Below are positions 46,342 to 59,635 of a DNA stretch of 64,000 nucleotides, in pieces. The DNA comes from Xylaria sp. FL1777. Taxonomy: Eukaryota; Ascomycota; Sordariomycetes; Xylariales; Xylariaceae. The notes beneath the pieces are model-generated. The model was not told where the DNA came from. It made no database searches and was given only the letters and a program-made list of their open reading frames with translations. Both the position numbers and the translations under genes were made by a program. The stretch's first letter is position 1. Each line of letters starts with the position of its first letter. Location of the stretch: positions 206,847 to 270,846 of the forward strand of contig MU400564.1 in assembly GCA_022578965.1 (NCBI GenBank), in the 5' to 3' direction.

Positions 46342-47590
46342 GCGTCTGTAATTGCTAGTGTTGGAGAGGTATTAATATCATAAATGCAAACGGCAGCACC
46401 GTCACTACGTAGAAAGTGGTCGATTGCACCCGATTATGTAGGGTGCCGAGAGAAATCGGAGAGGGAAGGTGAATCAATGAATCGTGTCAAAATGAGCATC
46501 TAGAAGCAGCGTTATTCGGGTTTCCACCTCATAAGGCAAGGAGTTGATATTACTAGGTAGCTGGGTCTTAGAAGTGAGCGAGTGAATGATGTAGATGTAA
46601 GCGGAAGAATGCACAAACAAGTAGTCCGGGGTATGAATCCGGGGTATGGACAATAGGTAATTAAAGGTGTACAAAGTGTGTGCCTACGGCAGGAAACTGC
46701 GGTGCAGGGTTTGATGTTAGTAGACGGGAGCGTCAAGAGCAGTTGGATTACCTTGCACCTTAGGTACCTTGATGTTGTGATATAAAGAGAGTGAGATAGC
46801 CAAACCTACATCCAAGGTAAGTAAGTACCTATTGTTCATACTTGTGATTGTTGCATGGCTAGGTAGTTCAAAAGGTCTCTACTTACTTAGGTAGGTATCA
46901 AATAGGCAAGGTTATTAACTACATATGTAAGTACCTACCTACCATAAGCCTCAGCAGAGCAAACCGACATCGTTAAAAGACAACATGGATCCCATAAAAG
47001 TCACTGATTTCATGCCACATATAAGTGTTGTACTGGCGGCGGAAGATATCTGCATCAGAGAGATATGAACAACAAACTTGGATACGCGGAGTCTATGATT
47101 CTTTTATAAGACTAGAGGAATCGAACCGCGGCTACACGTATTTGCCAACTTATGACTTGTACAACAAGCTGGATCAAGGTTGATCGTTAAAGTACGTATG
47201 TGCATTCCATTGCTTCTTCTCCCAGTCGAGTAGTTGAAACCCCCTTCAATAGAGACCGTCGTTAGTACAAAAAAGCTTCAGGTCACAAGTTTAGCTCTTC
47301 AAACATAACCTCCAAACTTAAGTCTACGTCGGTAAAGATCAAGTTGGTCATCCGGGAGAGGGAGGGAATATAATCTTAAATGTGCATCTATCAGCATCTG
47401 TTTTCCCCAACCAAGTATGCATTTTCTATTCTAGAACGATATATCGAAGCATAGAATAACTATACAACCCAATGCAATCGCCAGCCCAAGGGAGCAAACA
47501 TTATCTCAGCGTACTTTCAACGTCAGAGCCCAATCGAGGCTGAGAAGAGAGCCAAAGGCGCTCTCCAACGAACAAATCAACTACCCAACC
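46342..47590. other. Intergenic, RdRP 5' side to DLD1 3' side
   Basis: TAGGTAGG/CCTACC runs at 46755-46945. A GGTTCGATTCC B-box-like word on the minus strand near 47130 does not fold as a tRNA. No gene seen. Confidence 0.45.
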
Positions 47591-49754
47591 CTAGCTAGGC
47601 ACATCAAAGATCTTCCCCGGATTCATAATCCAAAGCGGATCCAGCGCGCACTTAATCTGCTTCATGACGCCCAAGGTATCAGGTCCCACCTCGCGGAGCA
47701 GCGAGGCCTTCTTGCCGAACCCGACTGAGTGTTCCCCGGTACAGGTACCCTCCATATCCAGCGCGCGGTTAACCATGTTCTTAACGCACTTCTCGACCTT
47801 CTCGACCTCTTCTTTCTTGGTACGGTTATAGATGATGCTCTCGTGGAAGTTTCCATCGCCAATGTGGCCTAGGATCGAAGCGAAGAGACCCATCTCATCC
47901 ATCTCCCTCTTGCTTATCTCGATGAGGTCGGCTAGACGACTAAACGGCACAGCGACGTCAGTGCTCCCTGGATCATGTCAGTTAGCCTATGGAGATACAT
48001 GCACCCATGCCCAGCAATCCGTGGTCCACGAAGGGGAAGGGAGAGTTAGACATACAGACTTCCTCGCCTTCTTTCCGGAGCGCCAGCATCGACCATAAGA
48101 CCTCTTTCCGCGCCGACCACAGAAGCTTCTGCTCACGCTCGTCCTTGGCGAACTCGAAGTTGCTGCCTTGGTTAGATTTCGTGATGCTCCTGACGCGGCC
48201 AATATTGTCTTTCACGCTCGCCTTCGTTCCGGCGAACTTGAAAAATAGCGTGGGCGCCTCCTTCCATACCCGAGGAGCCGTCGCACCGCCGAGGTTGATC
48301 ACTCTCATTTGGACCTCGTCCATGATCTCCATCGAGGCTACTGGGATACCCGCCTGCATGACGCCCGCGGCGGCCGATGCGGCATCGCGGACGGTAGGGA
48401 AAGTGACGACGGCCACCGAGGTCTCTTCAGGCACGATGGCGAGCTTGAGGGTGGCTATGCATTAAGCTGATGAGCCTCTAGATCCAAAGACTTTCGACAA
48501 AATAAATTGGACACACCTTCGGTGACCAACCCAAGCGTCCCTTCGCTACCTACGAAGATTCCGTTGAGATTGTACCCAGCCGAGCTTTTTCTTGGGCGCC
48601 GCCTCGTCTTGATGATGGTTCCATCAGCCAGGACGACAGTGAGATTGATAACCCAATCCTTCATGGTGCCGTAACGGACCGCGTTGGTGCCCGAGCAATT
48701 GGTTCCAATCATGCCGCCGATCTTGGCGCTTGGGCCTATGATACAGACTGCGGTCAGCTAACTCGTTCTCTCAACGTGCCATATGAGTGAGGCAGTGAGC
48801 GTTTCTCTTCTCGACAAGTACGCACCGGGGTCAATGGGAAAGAAAAGGCCACTGTCCATCCGGCTGAGTTGCTCATTTAGATCCTGCCATCCAATGCTAG
48901 GCTGAACAACGATGTCCATGTCATCTTTATTGAATTGAATAATTTTATCCTAAATGGCCGAGTTGCAGGTCAGCTTCCAGTAGACCATTGCGGTCAAAGT
49001 AGTAAGAGTTTTTTTCCCCCTTGGAAGCAAAAATACATGCGTTGATTATTTCGAGTTCTCAGAAAGGAAACACTCTCACCATGTATGCAAAGTCCACACT
49101 AATGCCGCCGTAAGGAGCTGAGAAATGTCCTTCCAGGCTGGAACCCCCTGAATAACCAATGATCGGAATACGATATTTGTGACAGATGCGAACAATTCTC
49201 GACACCTGGTCCGTCGACCGTGGATAGACTACGGCCACGGGGAGGCCCTCGGGGTTAATTGAGGACCATTCTGAATAGCCATGTGCCTTTAGGTCATCTG
49301 GGTCGATGCTAATGATGTCTTCATCTTCTCCATGGGCTTTTAATTCTTGCCGTATCTCTTTCAGCGCCTTGAAAACGTCAATCCGGCAATTTCAAATCAC
49401 TTTGGTGTACACGCAGCATCGATAAAACATCCACAGACTTACGAGTTCCATTTCATTTAGGGAGGCATATTTAGGCCCTGGTGTCCTGCTATCGTATAGA
49501 GATGCCGTACGTTTTGGGTAGCTATCGAATGCAAAGGCAGCAAGGCCAAAACCTAGAGCTCCCGTAGATGCTGCCAAAGCGAGAACCGAACGACCACTCC
49601 ATCTTGAAGCCTGTCCGGCAGTAGCCGCGTTGGTAGCTGTGCCGTAAGCTCTGCCAATAGCTTTGCCGGTGGAGGGTCCCTTCAGATATGCATTGGCTGA
49701 GAACGCACGCGGCCAACAACCGACGAAGCGCCGGGTTGCATTATTCGCCGACAT
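47591..49754 (-). CDS. DLD1: D-lactate dehydrogenase (cytochrome), mitochondrial
   Basis: FAD enzyme oxidising D-lactate to pyruvate and passing electrons to cytochrome c; inner mitochondrial membrane. Exons in transcript order: 49754-49443, 49367-49080, 48949-48826, 48735-48517, 48454-48056 and 47967-47591 (572 aa, frame closed). The N-terminus ([20 protein letters not shown]) is a basic presequence, followed by a hydrophobic segment [19 protein letters not shown]. The FAD-binding (PCMH) domain has [37 protein letters not shown] and [12 protein letters not shown], then [19 protein letters not shown]. The C-terminal cap contains [14 protein letters not shown] (metal/substrate His), [14 protein letters not shown] and ending [12 protein letters not shown]. 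The frame stays open 70 codons upstream of 49754 (to 49964), but the presequence starts at 49754. Confidence 0.94.
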
Positions 49755-51524
49755 GGCTTGGAGACGCCAGACGTTACACAAGCATGCACACTCGTCGCGT
49801 GCGCAGAGCAGACACGGCCTGAGGCAATATTTCCGACTAGGCGAGAAAGATAAGTTGTCTACGCAGTCTTGGGGTTCCTTCTCACCCCCAATGTCTGAGG
49901 GTATATCGGCTGGTGTCACAAAATGCAAACCCGAGAGCGCACTTATTAGATCTCTGACGCTCAAGAAGCCGATGTCGTCGAATGAGCGCCGGCCGAGGGT
50001 GTGAGGACCCGCAGGAGGAAAAGACTATCCGGGGACCGATGAGATAGGATCTACCTAGCCGGAAATAAGCTTTCGTATACACATTGAATTGTAGAGAAGA
50101 AGATTAGGCTAACCTGTTAAATCCAAAGGGTTGAGACCCGATAGACAGAACCAGGACCTGCTATATCGGGTACATATTTGTAAGGACTCGGAGTCGGGAA
50201 ATACACACTGTACACAACAGCGAGAAGCAGAGAGACGTATTCCGTGTAACTTAATGGACAGTTGATTTCGGCCTTGAATTACCCGACCTGGCGCAATAAA
50301 AAGCCATCTGCCCCAATTCTGACAACATCGGGTACACTAAGACCTCGACAAGTGCCAGAGATCTGTGTCCACCTCAGGCTCGTGGGGGACGTAGCTAGTC
50401 GCGGGTGCTCGTGACCGGAAGTGGGACCTTACAGATGAACTAGCTGGTGGTGAAGATGGGGGAACAAGGGCTAATATCCACGGGGCCATTGTTCGTGGTA
50501 TGGCGAGCCTGCATGAGGCGAAAATGGGAAATGCGAAAAGGGTGTGTCAGAAAGACTCGCGTGATCAGTGACGTGGACGCTGTGAGGCTCGTCGGGAGAT
50601 GACACATAATTATTTTCCCCAGACAAATACATAAAACGTAAACCCAAATCTCTTTATAGCAGCATCACAGAAACGAATCGTTCACAGCTCATTCACGGCT
50701 TAGTAGACAACGGTAGATATGCGGTATGAATAGGCCGTCGCTGAAGGAGCGTTGCCATGGTGGTCAATTGTAATGAACGGACGGCAGATAGACGGTGATG
50801 ATGAAGTTCTGTTCACAAAATAGGTGCTCTGTCCTTGCTGACGCCGGCTGTCAATTGGAGCCAAGGCACCTCCAGGTAGGTAAGACGACAGCCACGGCTC
50901 ACGGCTCCTATTAGGACTCATGATGCGGTAGCATTACTGGCGGGACCAGGTACACGATGCTACTTAAGTTCCGATTTTGGTTCTTGGACTGGAACAAATT
51001 TTGCATAGAATCGTGTCATATACGACATAAGGGGTTCAAAGTCGAGAGGCTGAAGGAGATGCGATGGGGGTCAAGGCATTTGGGGGTCAGTAAACATACA
51101 AGTTAGTAGGTAGGCCCAGGAGCCCAAAAGGGTACAAGACATTCTAGAAAATTTCCATGTATGCATCCGAGCCCATCTTTACCCAAAACCGGGAAACGGT
51201 AACGTAGACGACCAGTGAGGAAGAGAAGAGGAAGGAGGATAACAGAAGGTGCCTGTTTAGCAGTAAGCTTTATGTTATTAGTGTAGTACGCAGTACGAGA
51301 CACGCGATATACTACTTAACTCGGATAGAGTGGCCGAAAAAGGCGTGAATCTTGCATCGGAGAGGCGTCCGACTCGTGTATGTCGACGACAGAAGGGGGA
51401 GCTGAGTATCGCAAACCCCGCGATGAAATACGGTTCGTCCAGTAGTGTGGTTTCGGCGTCATGGCCGATAGCAAGTCAAGAGCTCCAGCTAGACAGGTCC
51501 CTGCTCTAACGATGCTTAAAGATG

Positions 51525-52016
51525 GGTTTAGGTAGGTAGGTAGGTAAGTAAGTATTAAAGAGACTGGGTAGATATGCTTGAAGGTGTTTAGTAGACGCCT
51601 AATGACAACCTAATGGACATACCTACTGGTATACCATACCTTAGGCATACCTGTGGCAATACCACCTGTATGGTTACTACAGTAAGTAGGTAGTGTGTAG
51701 GTATGTAGGTATGTAGTTGGGTTAGGTTGAGTGTAACTGAGTGTTTCACGATGTAACTCGATAAGAACACGGGCACCCACCAATGTAAGGAAATCCGCAA
51801 AAGGTGCGCAAATGCTATACCAGAAGAACAGGGGCTTCTGAGAGGTGCTACCAGGTAACTACCTCCTACACACCTAAGGTACTTATCTACCGTGGTAGGT
51901 CCAGAAGAGGAAAGAGGGGTTAAGTACCTAGGTAGGTAGGTTAGTCTAGTACACAACCTTGAAGTAAGGTTAGGTACCGTATATTAAGTAGGTAGGTATT
52001 GTATAGGTACTTACTT
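51525..52016. repeat. TAGGTAGG / GTAGGTAT microrepeat field
   Basis: Several imperfect 4-bp (TAGG) and 8-bp (GTAGGTAT) tandem runs separated by unique sequence. The same motif recurs singly throughout the intergenic DNA of the window, and none of the coding exons annotated here carries such a run. Confidence 0.7.
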
Positions 52017-52731
52017 AGACTAAACCATGACAACTTCCATGTGCTCAACACCCAAGCCTTATGTATAGAATGGCCATATAAAGCAGGTATTTAGTATACG
52101 GTATGCTGTTATATATTAACCTCATGCGTGTACAACAGATCGAGATATTTACGACTGGTGCGCTTAGGTATTAGTTATGTCGTGGTACGATTTGGTAGGA
52201 TATATCCGGCAATCAACTCGTGCAGAGATAAAAACATTATTTCGTATCCAAATATGCTGATTCGATACCTCGACTGGGTTGCGGGTAGGGTATCTTTGAA
52301 GCAGGATATGTATGCAAGTCTATATAAACTCTTGCTGCAGGGTCAACATATATATAGTAGATGTATACATGCCTACATATATATCACACAACAGACACCC
52401 GGTAACGCCCCTATTTGTTGTTGTGCAGGCGGTGGCCTTGTATGACCTAACCAGGTAGGTAGGTATGACGAGAAGCAACAGTGAAAAGCAGACACAGAGT
52501 GTCCTATCGCAGGTAAATTGTTCTCTCTCAATGACATATGACACATCACCTTCTTGTATATTGTAGGTTCTTCTGTAGGTTATAGTTATAGGACCAGGCT
52601 TACATGTAAGCTGCTGCTTCACGTCAGGTACCAATGCATCTCACAGACACCACTTCAGAGCTACTCTACGCTACGTTTCACCCATGAAGAATAGACACAT
52701 ATACAACACCTATATATACATATACCTACAT

Positions 52732-52758
52732 GCACACACACACACACACACTCACACA
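52732..52758. repeat. (CA)n microsatellite
   Basis: About 13 CA dinucleotides with one CT interruption. Confidence 0.85.
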
Positions 52759-55358
52759 CCTGGGCGCCACGTTCAGCCACGTGCTAGATCGAGAGAGAGC
52801 TACATATACCTATACGCAGTATGTATGCCTATTCTACTGTTTTGTCCTATTTTTATGCTTATGGAATGCTCGGTTGCGAATCGCTCCACGGATCCAACAA
52901 GCCACTACCAAGGCTCAAGAATGAACGGCGTGGTATTTCCTCTCAACACCTCACCCACATACCGATGCCTGTCACAAATCACAGGGGGTCAATCCTATTA
53001 GGTAGCCTGTGCATTTACCATGCTCTATAATCTGCGTAGATAAAAAAAAGGTCGTCTCATTTTAGCTATTACTGCAGCTCGCTTGTCCCACGGATATCAT
53101 ACCACACAGCTATTTCGACGTGAGCTATCAGAAGCAGTGGAACGGCTGATCAACACCGGTGTAGGCTCGATTATGATGAGGCCATATGTGTCTACTCGAC
53201 GAGGCATTCACCTACCACGTAACACCCACCGAAGCATTTGCTCCGAGTTCACGCTTATCGAGGCCCAGCCGGTGAGGGAAAAGTCATAACATTGACGAGT
53301 CTCCTCGCACACGCGAGGTTGCCGTGCGCTCGATCGAGCTGCCTCCAACGGTGCCCGATCTGGACTTGTGCATGCATCGCTTGGGGTGGCATTCGCCTAC
53401 GATGTAATAGAGGTCGCAACGGGTAACAATAACCATACAGTATGATACTACGACGTTAGGACACCGAGATTATCTTTTCCCGTTTCGTTACCATGTTAGA
53501 TGTCGCGCATATCGACTCCCTGATCATATGCGGGCTTATATTGCAGCTGGATGCTACCACCTTGACTCGGACTGCATGATAGGGTGGTATGTATTCTGAT
53601 ATTCATGATTCAAGGGGATAACAATACCCGGGTTATGAAGCCTTGTCGAATTCCTTGACCGGTTAAGTAAGTACAATTCTGTCTCAATGAGCCTACATAA
53701 GCAGGTCTTATAACGATCGGACTGGACAGTTAGTATCTACATTTAAGTATGAGATACTAGAAATCCTACCTTTCTATATTACCTTATAGTTGTTCTTCAT
53801 AATCTCTGGGATAAAGTTATAATCACCCTTTGATCCGCCCCAATCATAAAGCTAGGATATATGTATGCCTGGACAGGTTATCGAGTTGTCATTTGAAGAG
53901 GGGGTGGTTATAGTTAAACTAGGTAGGTTGAGTGAAAGACATAGTTAACTTAACCTAACCCAGATAACTGTTATGATGTCTGGACCTTCTTTTGTTACGA
54001 GATTGACACATATATTTAAACTCCCTGCGCAAATTACCGGGGTATACTGTACGTAGTATTAGGCATATGCATATAACATCATGTATCTAGAAACTTCAAG
54101 TGCAGTGGAATATTAGAGCCGAATAAGAAAACTTGATTTGGTATTGATAAGAATAAGTATCTCTGAGGAACCAAGTACATCTAAGCATTTATAAATTGCT
54201 CATGTTATGTGGACGTACATATCACAGTACCAAATCCCTTAAACGTGCGGTTGCGTACGTAGCCTCACTCATACAAACTGACAGAGTAGGTTCTACCGGC
54301 ACAGATAGAGCTTTCCTTGTCATGATCTGATTGTATTTGTATACCTCCCTACAATAGTTATATGTCAAGCAGAAAATAAGCTACATATACGAAACAAGTG
54401 ATAGATAATCAGTAATAAAATGCTATAACTCATTCATTATTGTTCCATCCCACTGTTCCTTATCCCACTCCACCCCACTTCATTTACCTACCTACTTCCT
54501 ACTCCCAGTAAAATACCACTCGAAAGAAATAACCCCAAGAAACAGGCATTACAAGAACGAAATTATAAAGTATACTTAATAGACAGAAAGGGAAGGAGGT
54601 TATAAAAGTCGGAAAAGAAAAGAACAGGAAAAAAAAAACCTCAAGCACCCCACCTATACGGATGTGTACGTAGGACTTATACATACATTAAAGCGCTCAA
54701 ACAAACAGACATGAGCTCGCATGAAACAGCACATTCCCAATAGGCAAATGGCAACGAATTAGATCCAGAGTTAGGTTTCAGCACGGACCAGGGATTCACC
54801 GCTATTCTGTCTTTGCCTTACTGCGTACATTCCCTACCCATCCATCGTATAGGGGGATGGAGAGAAAAGGATGGGATACCCGGCTCTGCCCCTCGTTATC
54901 AGGGACTCATAAACTGCCTAACCGTGGCCCTGGATTTCATTTTCGAGCTGGCATGAGAAGTTGAGTTTACCTCTAGTTATGAGCAGGTGCTTGGGTACGT
55001 AGAAGTGACACTGCTCATCATGCAAACCCTCACCGCCCCTTAAATGTGGCGCTGCCTCAACCTCTTGCAACCAGTCACAAGTTACACACATCACATGTTG
55101 GTCATAACTACTGTAACAGTACTCTATCACGGAAGACATGATAGGTACGTCTTCTTCATAGGGAATCATGGTCAATTAATTTCTCATTTCATCATCGACC
55201 TAGACCGCGTATTCCGGGTTCGCGGTAAAGCAAGCACACAGTGGATATGCCGTAGACTCCAGTTCCCATGCGCAAAGACAAATCGTCAACCTCTTGTCCT
55301 AGATATCCCTCCCTTTTTTTAATTTTACGTTCTAACGGTTAGAAATAAAACAAACCGC

Positions 55359-56460
55359 TTAGTGACCAGCCACAGCGTGAGCTCGGCGACGATCTCTCTC
55401 CTCGGCGATGGATAGCTTGACACCACGGCCCTTGGGCAGAGAAATCCAAGGCTTATCAGAGCCAATAACGAAGACGTTGTTCTCACGCGTGGCGAAGCTG
55501 TTGTCAATGGCATCCTTGACGTGGACGATGTTGAAACCACCGTCGTGGCGCTCACGGTGGGTGATGACACCAACACGACCCATGTTACGACCACCAGTGA
55601 CCATGGCAATGGCGCCAGTGTCGAACTTGATAAAGTCGGTGATCTTGCCAGTGGCGAGGTCAATCTTGACAGTGTCGTTGACCTTGATCAGAGGGTCAGG
55701 GTAACGGATGCTGCAGCAAAGACAATCACGTTAGCAGTGGGACCAGAAAGATAAACATACCAGCCATCAGTTCGAAGCTCGACAGGTACAACGGGGGATG
55801 TCGTTGTCGGTGTCGTTGTCGTGTTGAAGAGTGGTTCAACCAAAGCTTGATCCAACGGCTGAATGATGTCTGACAGAACACTTACGTTCTCGCATCGTGC
55901 GTGACCAAGAATGGGATGCCGCCCCTGCCTAGTTGTACGCGCTTGACCTTGCCCAGCTTGTAGGCGGCCTCCTCCTCTTGAATGCGGTGGACGGTGTATC
56001 GGCCCTTGGTGTCGTAGATAAGGCGGAAGTTCTCGCCTGTCTTCTCGAGCGTGATGACGTCCATGAAGCCGGCGGGGTAGGTGGTGTCGGTGCGGACCTT
56101 GCCATCGACCTTGACAAGGCGCTGCATGAGGACGGCCTTCGTCTCGCGGTAGTTCAAGGCATACTTGAGGCGGTTGCGGATGAAGATGATGAGGGGAAGG
56201 CACTCTCGCTGCTTGTGAGGACCGGGAGAGGCCTTGGGGGCGTAGGTTCCCGAGAGCTTGTCAAGAAGCCAGTGAGAGGGAGCGCTCAAGCGCTTTTGGT
56301 GCTTCTTCCTGTGAAGCGAGAATCTCGTTAGTACTTGTGATTGTCGTGTTGCGTTGCGCGTTGCATGTCTCGACGAAGCGGGATTGGTGGTCGCAAGACG
56401 GCAATTGCAAGCGGAGATGATTGTGATTATTATAGAGTTAACTTACGGTCCTCGACCCAT
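55359..56460 (-). CDS. RPS4: 40S ribosomal protein S4 (eS4)
   Basis: Small ribosomal subunit protein. Exons in transcript order: 56460-56447 (14 nt), 56308-55886 and 55710-55359 (262 aa, frame closed). The tiny first exon encodes MGRGP, with the Pro codon split. Then come [20 protein letters not shown] and the S4 RNA-binding region ([40 protein letters not shown]). The central domain has [18 protein letters not shown] and [20 protein letters not shown]. The KOW motif is [20 protein letters not shown], and the tail is [20 protein letters not shown]. Introns of 138 and 175 bp, long as for other ribosomal protein genes here. The same-strand uL15 gene lies upstream. Confidence 0.96.
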
Positions 56461-57607
56461 TTTGGCGGTTTGATGGTGGATGGCTTGTCGTGAAGGTGAT
56501 GGACGATGGGCGACTGACACTCAATTCGGACCTGCAAAAAGTTGGGGACGGGTCAGACTCTCTTAGTTTTGGAGGGAAGCGAAAAGGAGGGCTGTTGTGC
56601 CCTACTTGAAATTGATAAGATAAGAAGGACAATGGTGGGCTGGTCCAATGGTAGGTACCGGCTAATAGTGCCAGCTGCAGAATTTCATGGGCGCCTGTCA
56701 GCTTGTTCCTGGCTTGTAAAAACATTGGCCAATCAAATGATATACTGTGTATATAGTTGAATCTCTGTCTATTAACAAAGTATCTAACTAGATATTGTTG
56801 TAAGATTCTATATGATGAAATATTGATATTAGGGTAACTAGACTTGTATAATGTGATTTGAGTAATAGACTTAATTTCCCGTTTACAAGAGGGACAGCTC
56901 ACACCGTAAGGCTATCTCTACTCATACATTCATTGCGAAGCAAAACGGCATGTATGCTAACCAAGGCGAAGTACTACCGGTATATTAAGCTCAATTGCGC
57001 CTCTACATGGCAGCTCCGCGAAAAGAACACATTCTCATGAAATGCGCATATTGAATGAAAACTTATAATTCATTTGAAGGGTCAGAATGGGATGTGCTGG
57101 TGGGCTATAGCATGTTCATTGCATCTGGTTAAATACAGTGCCTCATGTCTAAGTTAGAATATGATGCAAGGCGTCATTATCAGGCCGATGTACACATCCG
57201 TCCATAGGATCCCCTGCCAAGGTGATTTAGAACTTCTCGTGGCGATATTAAACCGCTTATGGCACACTCTCTCGGTGGTAGGGACGCAACAACCTTCGCT
57301 TCAGACTCGAACCAAATCGACCCTAATGTCATTGCCGAAATGTCCAGCAGCAACAGAAGCTCTGCAACCAAACATACGCCGTAGAGTGCTAGAGAAGGGT
57401 AGCACAGCAGAGCACAGCTTCACGTCAGTCCGTGTGTTGTGTGTATTTGGGTATTATTTTGTTGCTGCGCCATCATCAAATAATGTGTTTTGTCCAGTGA
57501 CCGCCCGAGGTGTTTGTTTGGTTCAGATCATCGGATTTGTCATTCATGCTATCGTTCCCTGTACCCATTCCCGCACGCCATGCCAACCAGCCTTCCTGTT
57601 TCTCATT
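56461..57607. other. Intergenic between two ribosomal protein genes
   Basis: Probable RPS4 promoter and RPL28 3' region. Nothing else recognised; the longer frames here are not gene-like. Confidence 0.45.
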
Positions 57608-58212
57608 TTATGCCACCAGCTCGATGACACCACCGGCCTCTGTGATCTTGCGCTCGGCATCCTTGCTGACGTATCTGGCGCGAACAACGAAGGGGAAATC
57701 AGGGGCCCTTCCCTTTCCAAGTAGCTTCGAGTACCCGAGGGCTAACAGGTCGATGACGGGGGCTGTGTCTTTCGCCTCGCCGGAGACGTATTTTTCGCGT
57801 ATGTCTTGGGGGAGAAGGGAAGCGAGCTATGACAAGAAGGTATCATTGGTTAGACAATCTCCGTGAACTGGACATTTTCGACCTGAGAGCAGTCGAGTGT
57901 GGTGTATTTACCTTGTCAACGTTGACGATCGGGTTCCATTGGTGGTTTCTCAACAGGTGGAATCGCCGCATACCGACCTTACCGAAGTAACCGGGATGGT
58001 ACTTATCGATGTTTGTGCGGTGGTGGTGCTGTCCCAAGCCGTGTCAGCCAATTCCGTCGCTCAGTGGTGATCCCGTTAGGTGGTGTTTTCAATCTTACCT
58101 GGCCACCAGCCATACCACGACCACCGGGGTGCTTCCTGTGCTTTCCTACACGACCATGTCCGGCGCTGACATGGCCACGGTGCTTGCGTGTCTTTGAGAA
58201 GCGAGTCGGCAT
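57608..58212 (-). CDS. RPL28: 60S ribosomal protein L28 / uL15 (L27a family)
   Basis: Large-subunit protein of the universal uL15 family. Exons in transcript order: 58212-58099, 58028-57912 and 57826-57608 (149 aa, the same length as yeast Rpl28; frame closed, introns 70 and 85 bp). N-terminus: [40 protein letters not shown] with the His/Gly/Arg-rich rRNA-binding loop, then [20 protein letters not shown] and [20 protein letters not shown]. The C-terminal signature is [20 protein letters not shown] and [20 protein letters not shown]. Introns fall after Gln-38 and after the NVDK block. Confidence 0.96.
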
Positions 58213-59635
58213 CTTGGCGGTTCTGTGGGAGGATGCGTCGTCTAGATGTGGTCGTCGTCCTCGTCGTCGTTCGCCGTGGTTTTCGGAGGTTATCAATTAC
58301 GCACGATTAAAAAAAAGGTGTGCCGCTTGTGGGTAAGTAGGGCTGATAATGGCATGGTCTAAGTTCGATGGCACTCCCCGCCAGCTGAGTACCAGTCTTC
58401 TCCACCTGGACCTGCTCGCGTAACAGCTGACGTCCGGATCCCAATGACTTGGCCAATCGAATAACATCATTTTGAATCTACAAGGTACGAAGGTTGGGGC
58501 CAGAAGTCTGAAATAGCCTGGACAATTGAATACAGTGCATTTTATTTACTGCTTACAGTAAAGGTTTCCTAATTGGGAAACCCCTTTAATTTTGTGCCAG
58601 ACTGCCAGCAGCTTGGCAGGTTCTATTTTAGCTTAAGAACAGTCCGTCAAGTAGAAAATATACCAAAGTCGGGCCGCTAACGGTCTGGCACAAAATTAAA
58701 GGTCTTTCTTAATTAGGAAATTTCTACTGTAAGCAGTAAGTAAAATGCACTGTATTCAATTGTCTAGGCTATTTCAGACTTCTGGCCCCAACCTTCGTAC
58801 CTGACTGGAAACTTGATTTACAACATGCGTCTCTACACGACAACAAAAGGATTTACGTCAACGTCTAGGTAAGTTAACCCAGTTCAATCCAATCCAATCC
58901 AAATTTTTGGCCATATTAATAAATTACTTTGAACTGTTCTCTCTCAACTACATTTGTAACAGTACGTAGTCGTCGGCTGAAAGCTACACTTATGTTTTTT
59001 CGCCTGGGCGCATACAATTAGGCAATCAAATTCGCACCAAACACTTATAGCGGTGAATGCCTAATTTATATAATTCACGAGGATAGGTAGCGGAAACCAT
59101 TGGACTGTTCCGTTCGCTGACTTGTTTTTCCTATTTTTTTGGCCCTTTTTAAAGTGCGTAGTATCTTCAATCTTCAAAAGTGAGAACACACCAAATAACC
59201 CGCTACAAACACTTGCTCACTGGACCACATCTTTCCTTCTCTTTCCTTCGTTCAATCCGGTAAGGACAGGAAGTTTGATTTCCGAGTCGAACTTGAACCA
59301 CGCCGCGAAGGGCAAACCATGCGTGACCTTTTCGTATCGGTCTGTTCCGTCATGTCGCACATAATCCAACTCAGCCACCGAATATCGTCTCGTCATTTTT
59401 GGTGACAGTCATCTACCGTTCTTGTCACAGAACATAAAAACTTCAATCATATGCACACTTGTTGTTGTCCATTCGCCCGAGAACCGACAGACCTGCCCGC
59501 CCAAACACACTGTCACCAGTGATAAGAATGATCTTCGTCAAAAGCCGGTTCTAGTCGCGTTCTCCATCTCTGCTAGGTAAATAGGCCCCAAGATCCGCAT
59601 AAACGTAATATTCTTGAGGAGTTGGGACGTCTTAC
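58213..59635. other. Intergenic containing a fold-back element
   Basis: Holds the inverted-repeat element at 58483-58802. The remainder (58213-58482 and 58803-59635) has no recognised gene. Confidence 0.5.
58483..58802. mobile_element. Fold-back / MITE-like element with 120-bp terminal inverted repeats
   Basis: The left arm 58483-58602 and right arm 58683-58802 are near-perfect inverted copies, starting AGGTACGAAGGTTGGGGCC on each outer end and meeting at GTGCCAGAC; the spacer is 80 bp. About nine mismatches separate the arms, most of them G/A or C/T transitions. No coding capacity. A TA dinucleotide sits 3 bp inside each outer end, so a Tc1/mariner-type TA target duplication is possible; the exact ends are not certain. 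Confidence 0.8.

Larger units (their letters stand above)
49755..55358. other. 5.6-kb stretch without a recognised gene, rich in microrepeats
   Basis: Dense TAGGTAGG/GTAGGTAT runs, especially 51528-51552, 51686-51717 and 51925-51942; a (CA)n tract at 52732-52758. Only short frames with no family features occur. Non-coding RNA genes cannot be excluded. Confidence 0.45.

Noticed and set aside
47100..47200. Possible tRNA on the minus strand, from the B-box-like word GGTTCGATTCC
   Set aside because: The T-arm stem pairs at only three of five positions, and no matching acceptor, D or anticodon arm could be drawn.
51525..52016. Interstitial telomere repeats
   Set aside because: The units are TAGG/GTAGGTAT, not TTAGGG, and appear throughout the window.
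57161..57724. 187-codon plus-strand ORF
   Set aside because: Runs into the antisense of the RPL28 last exon; no protein-like features.
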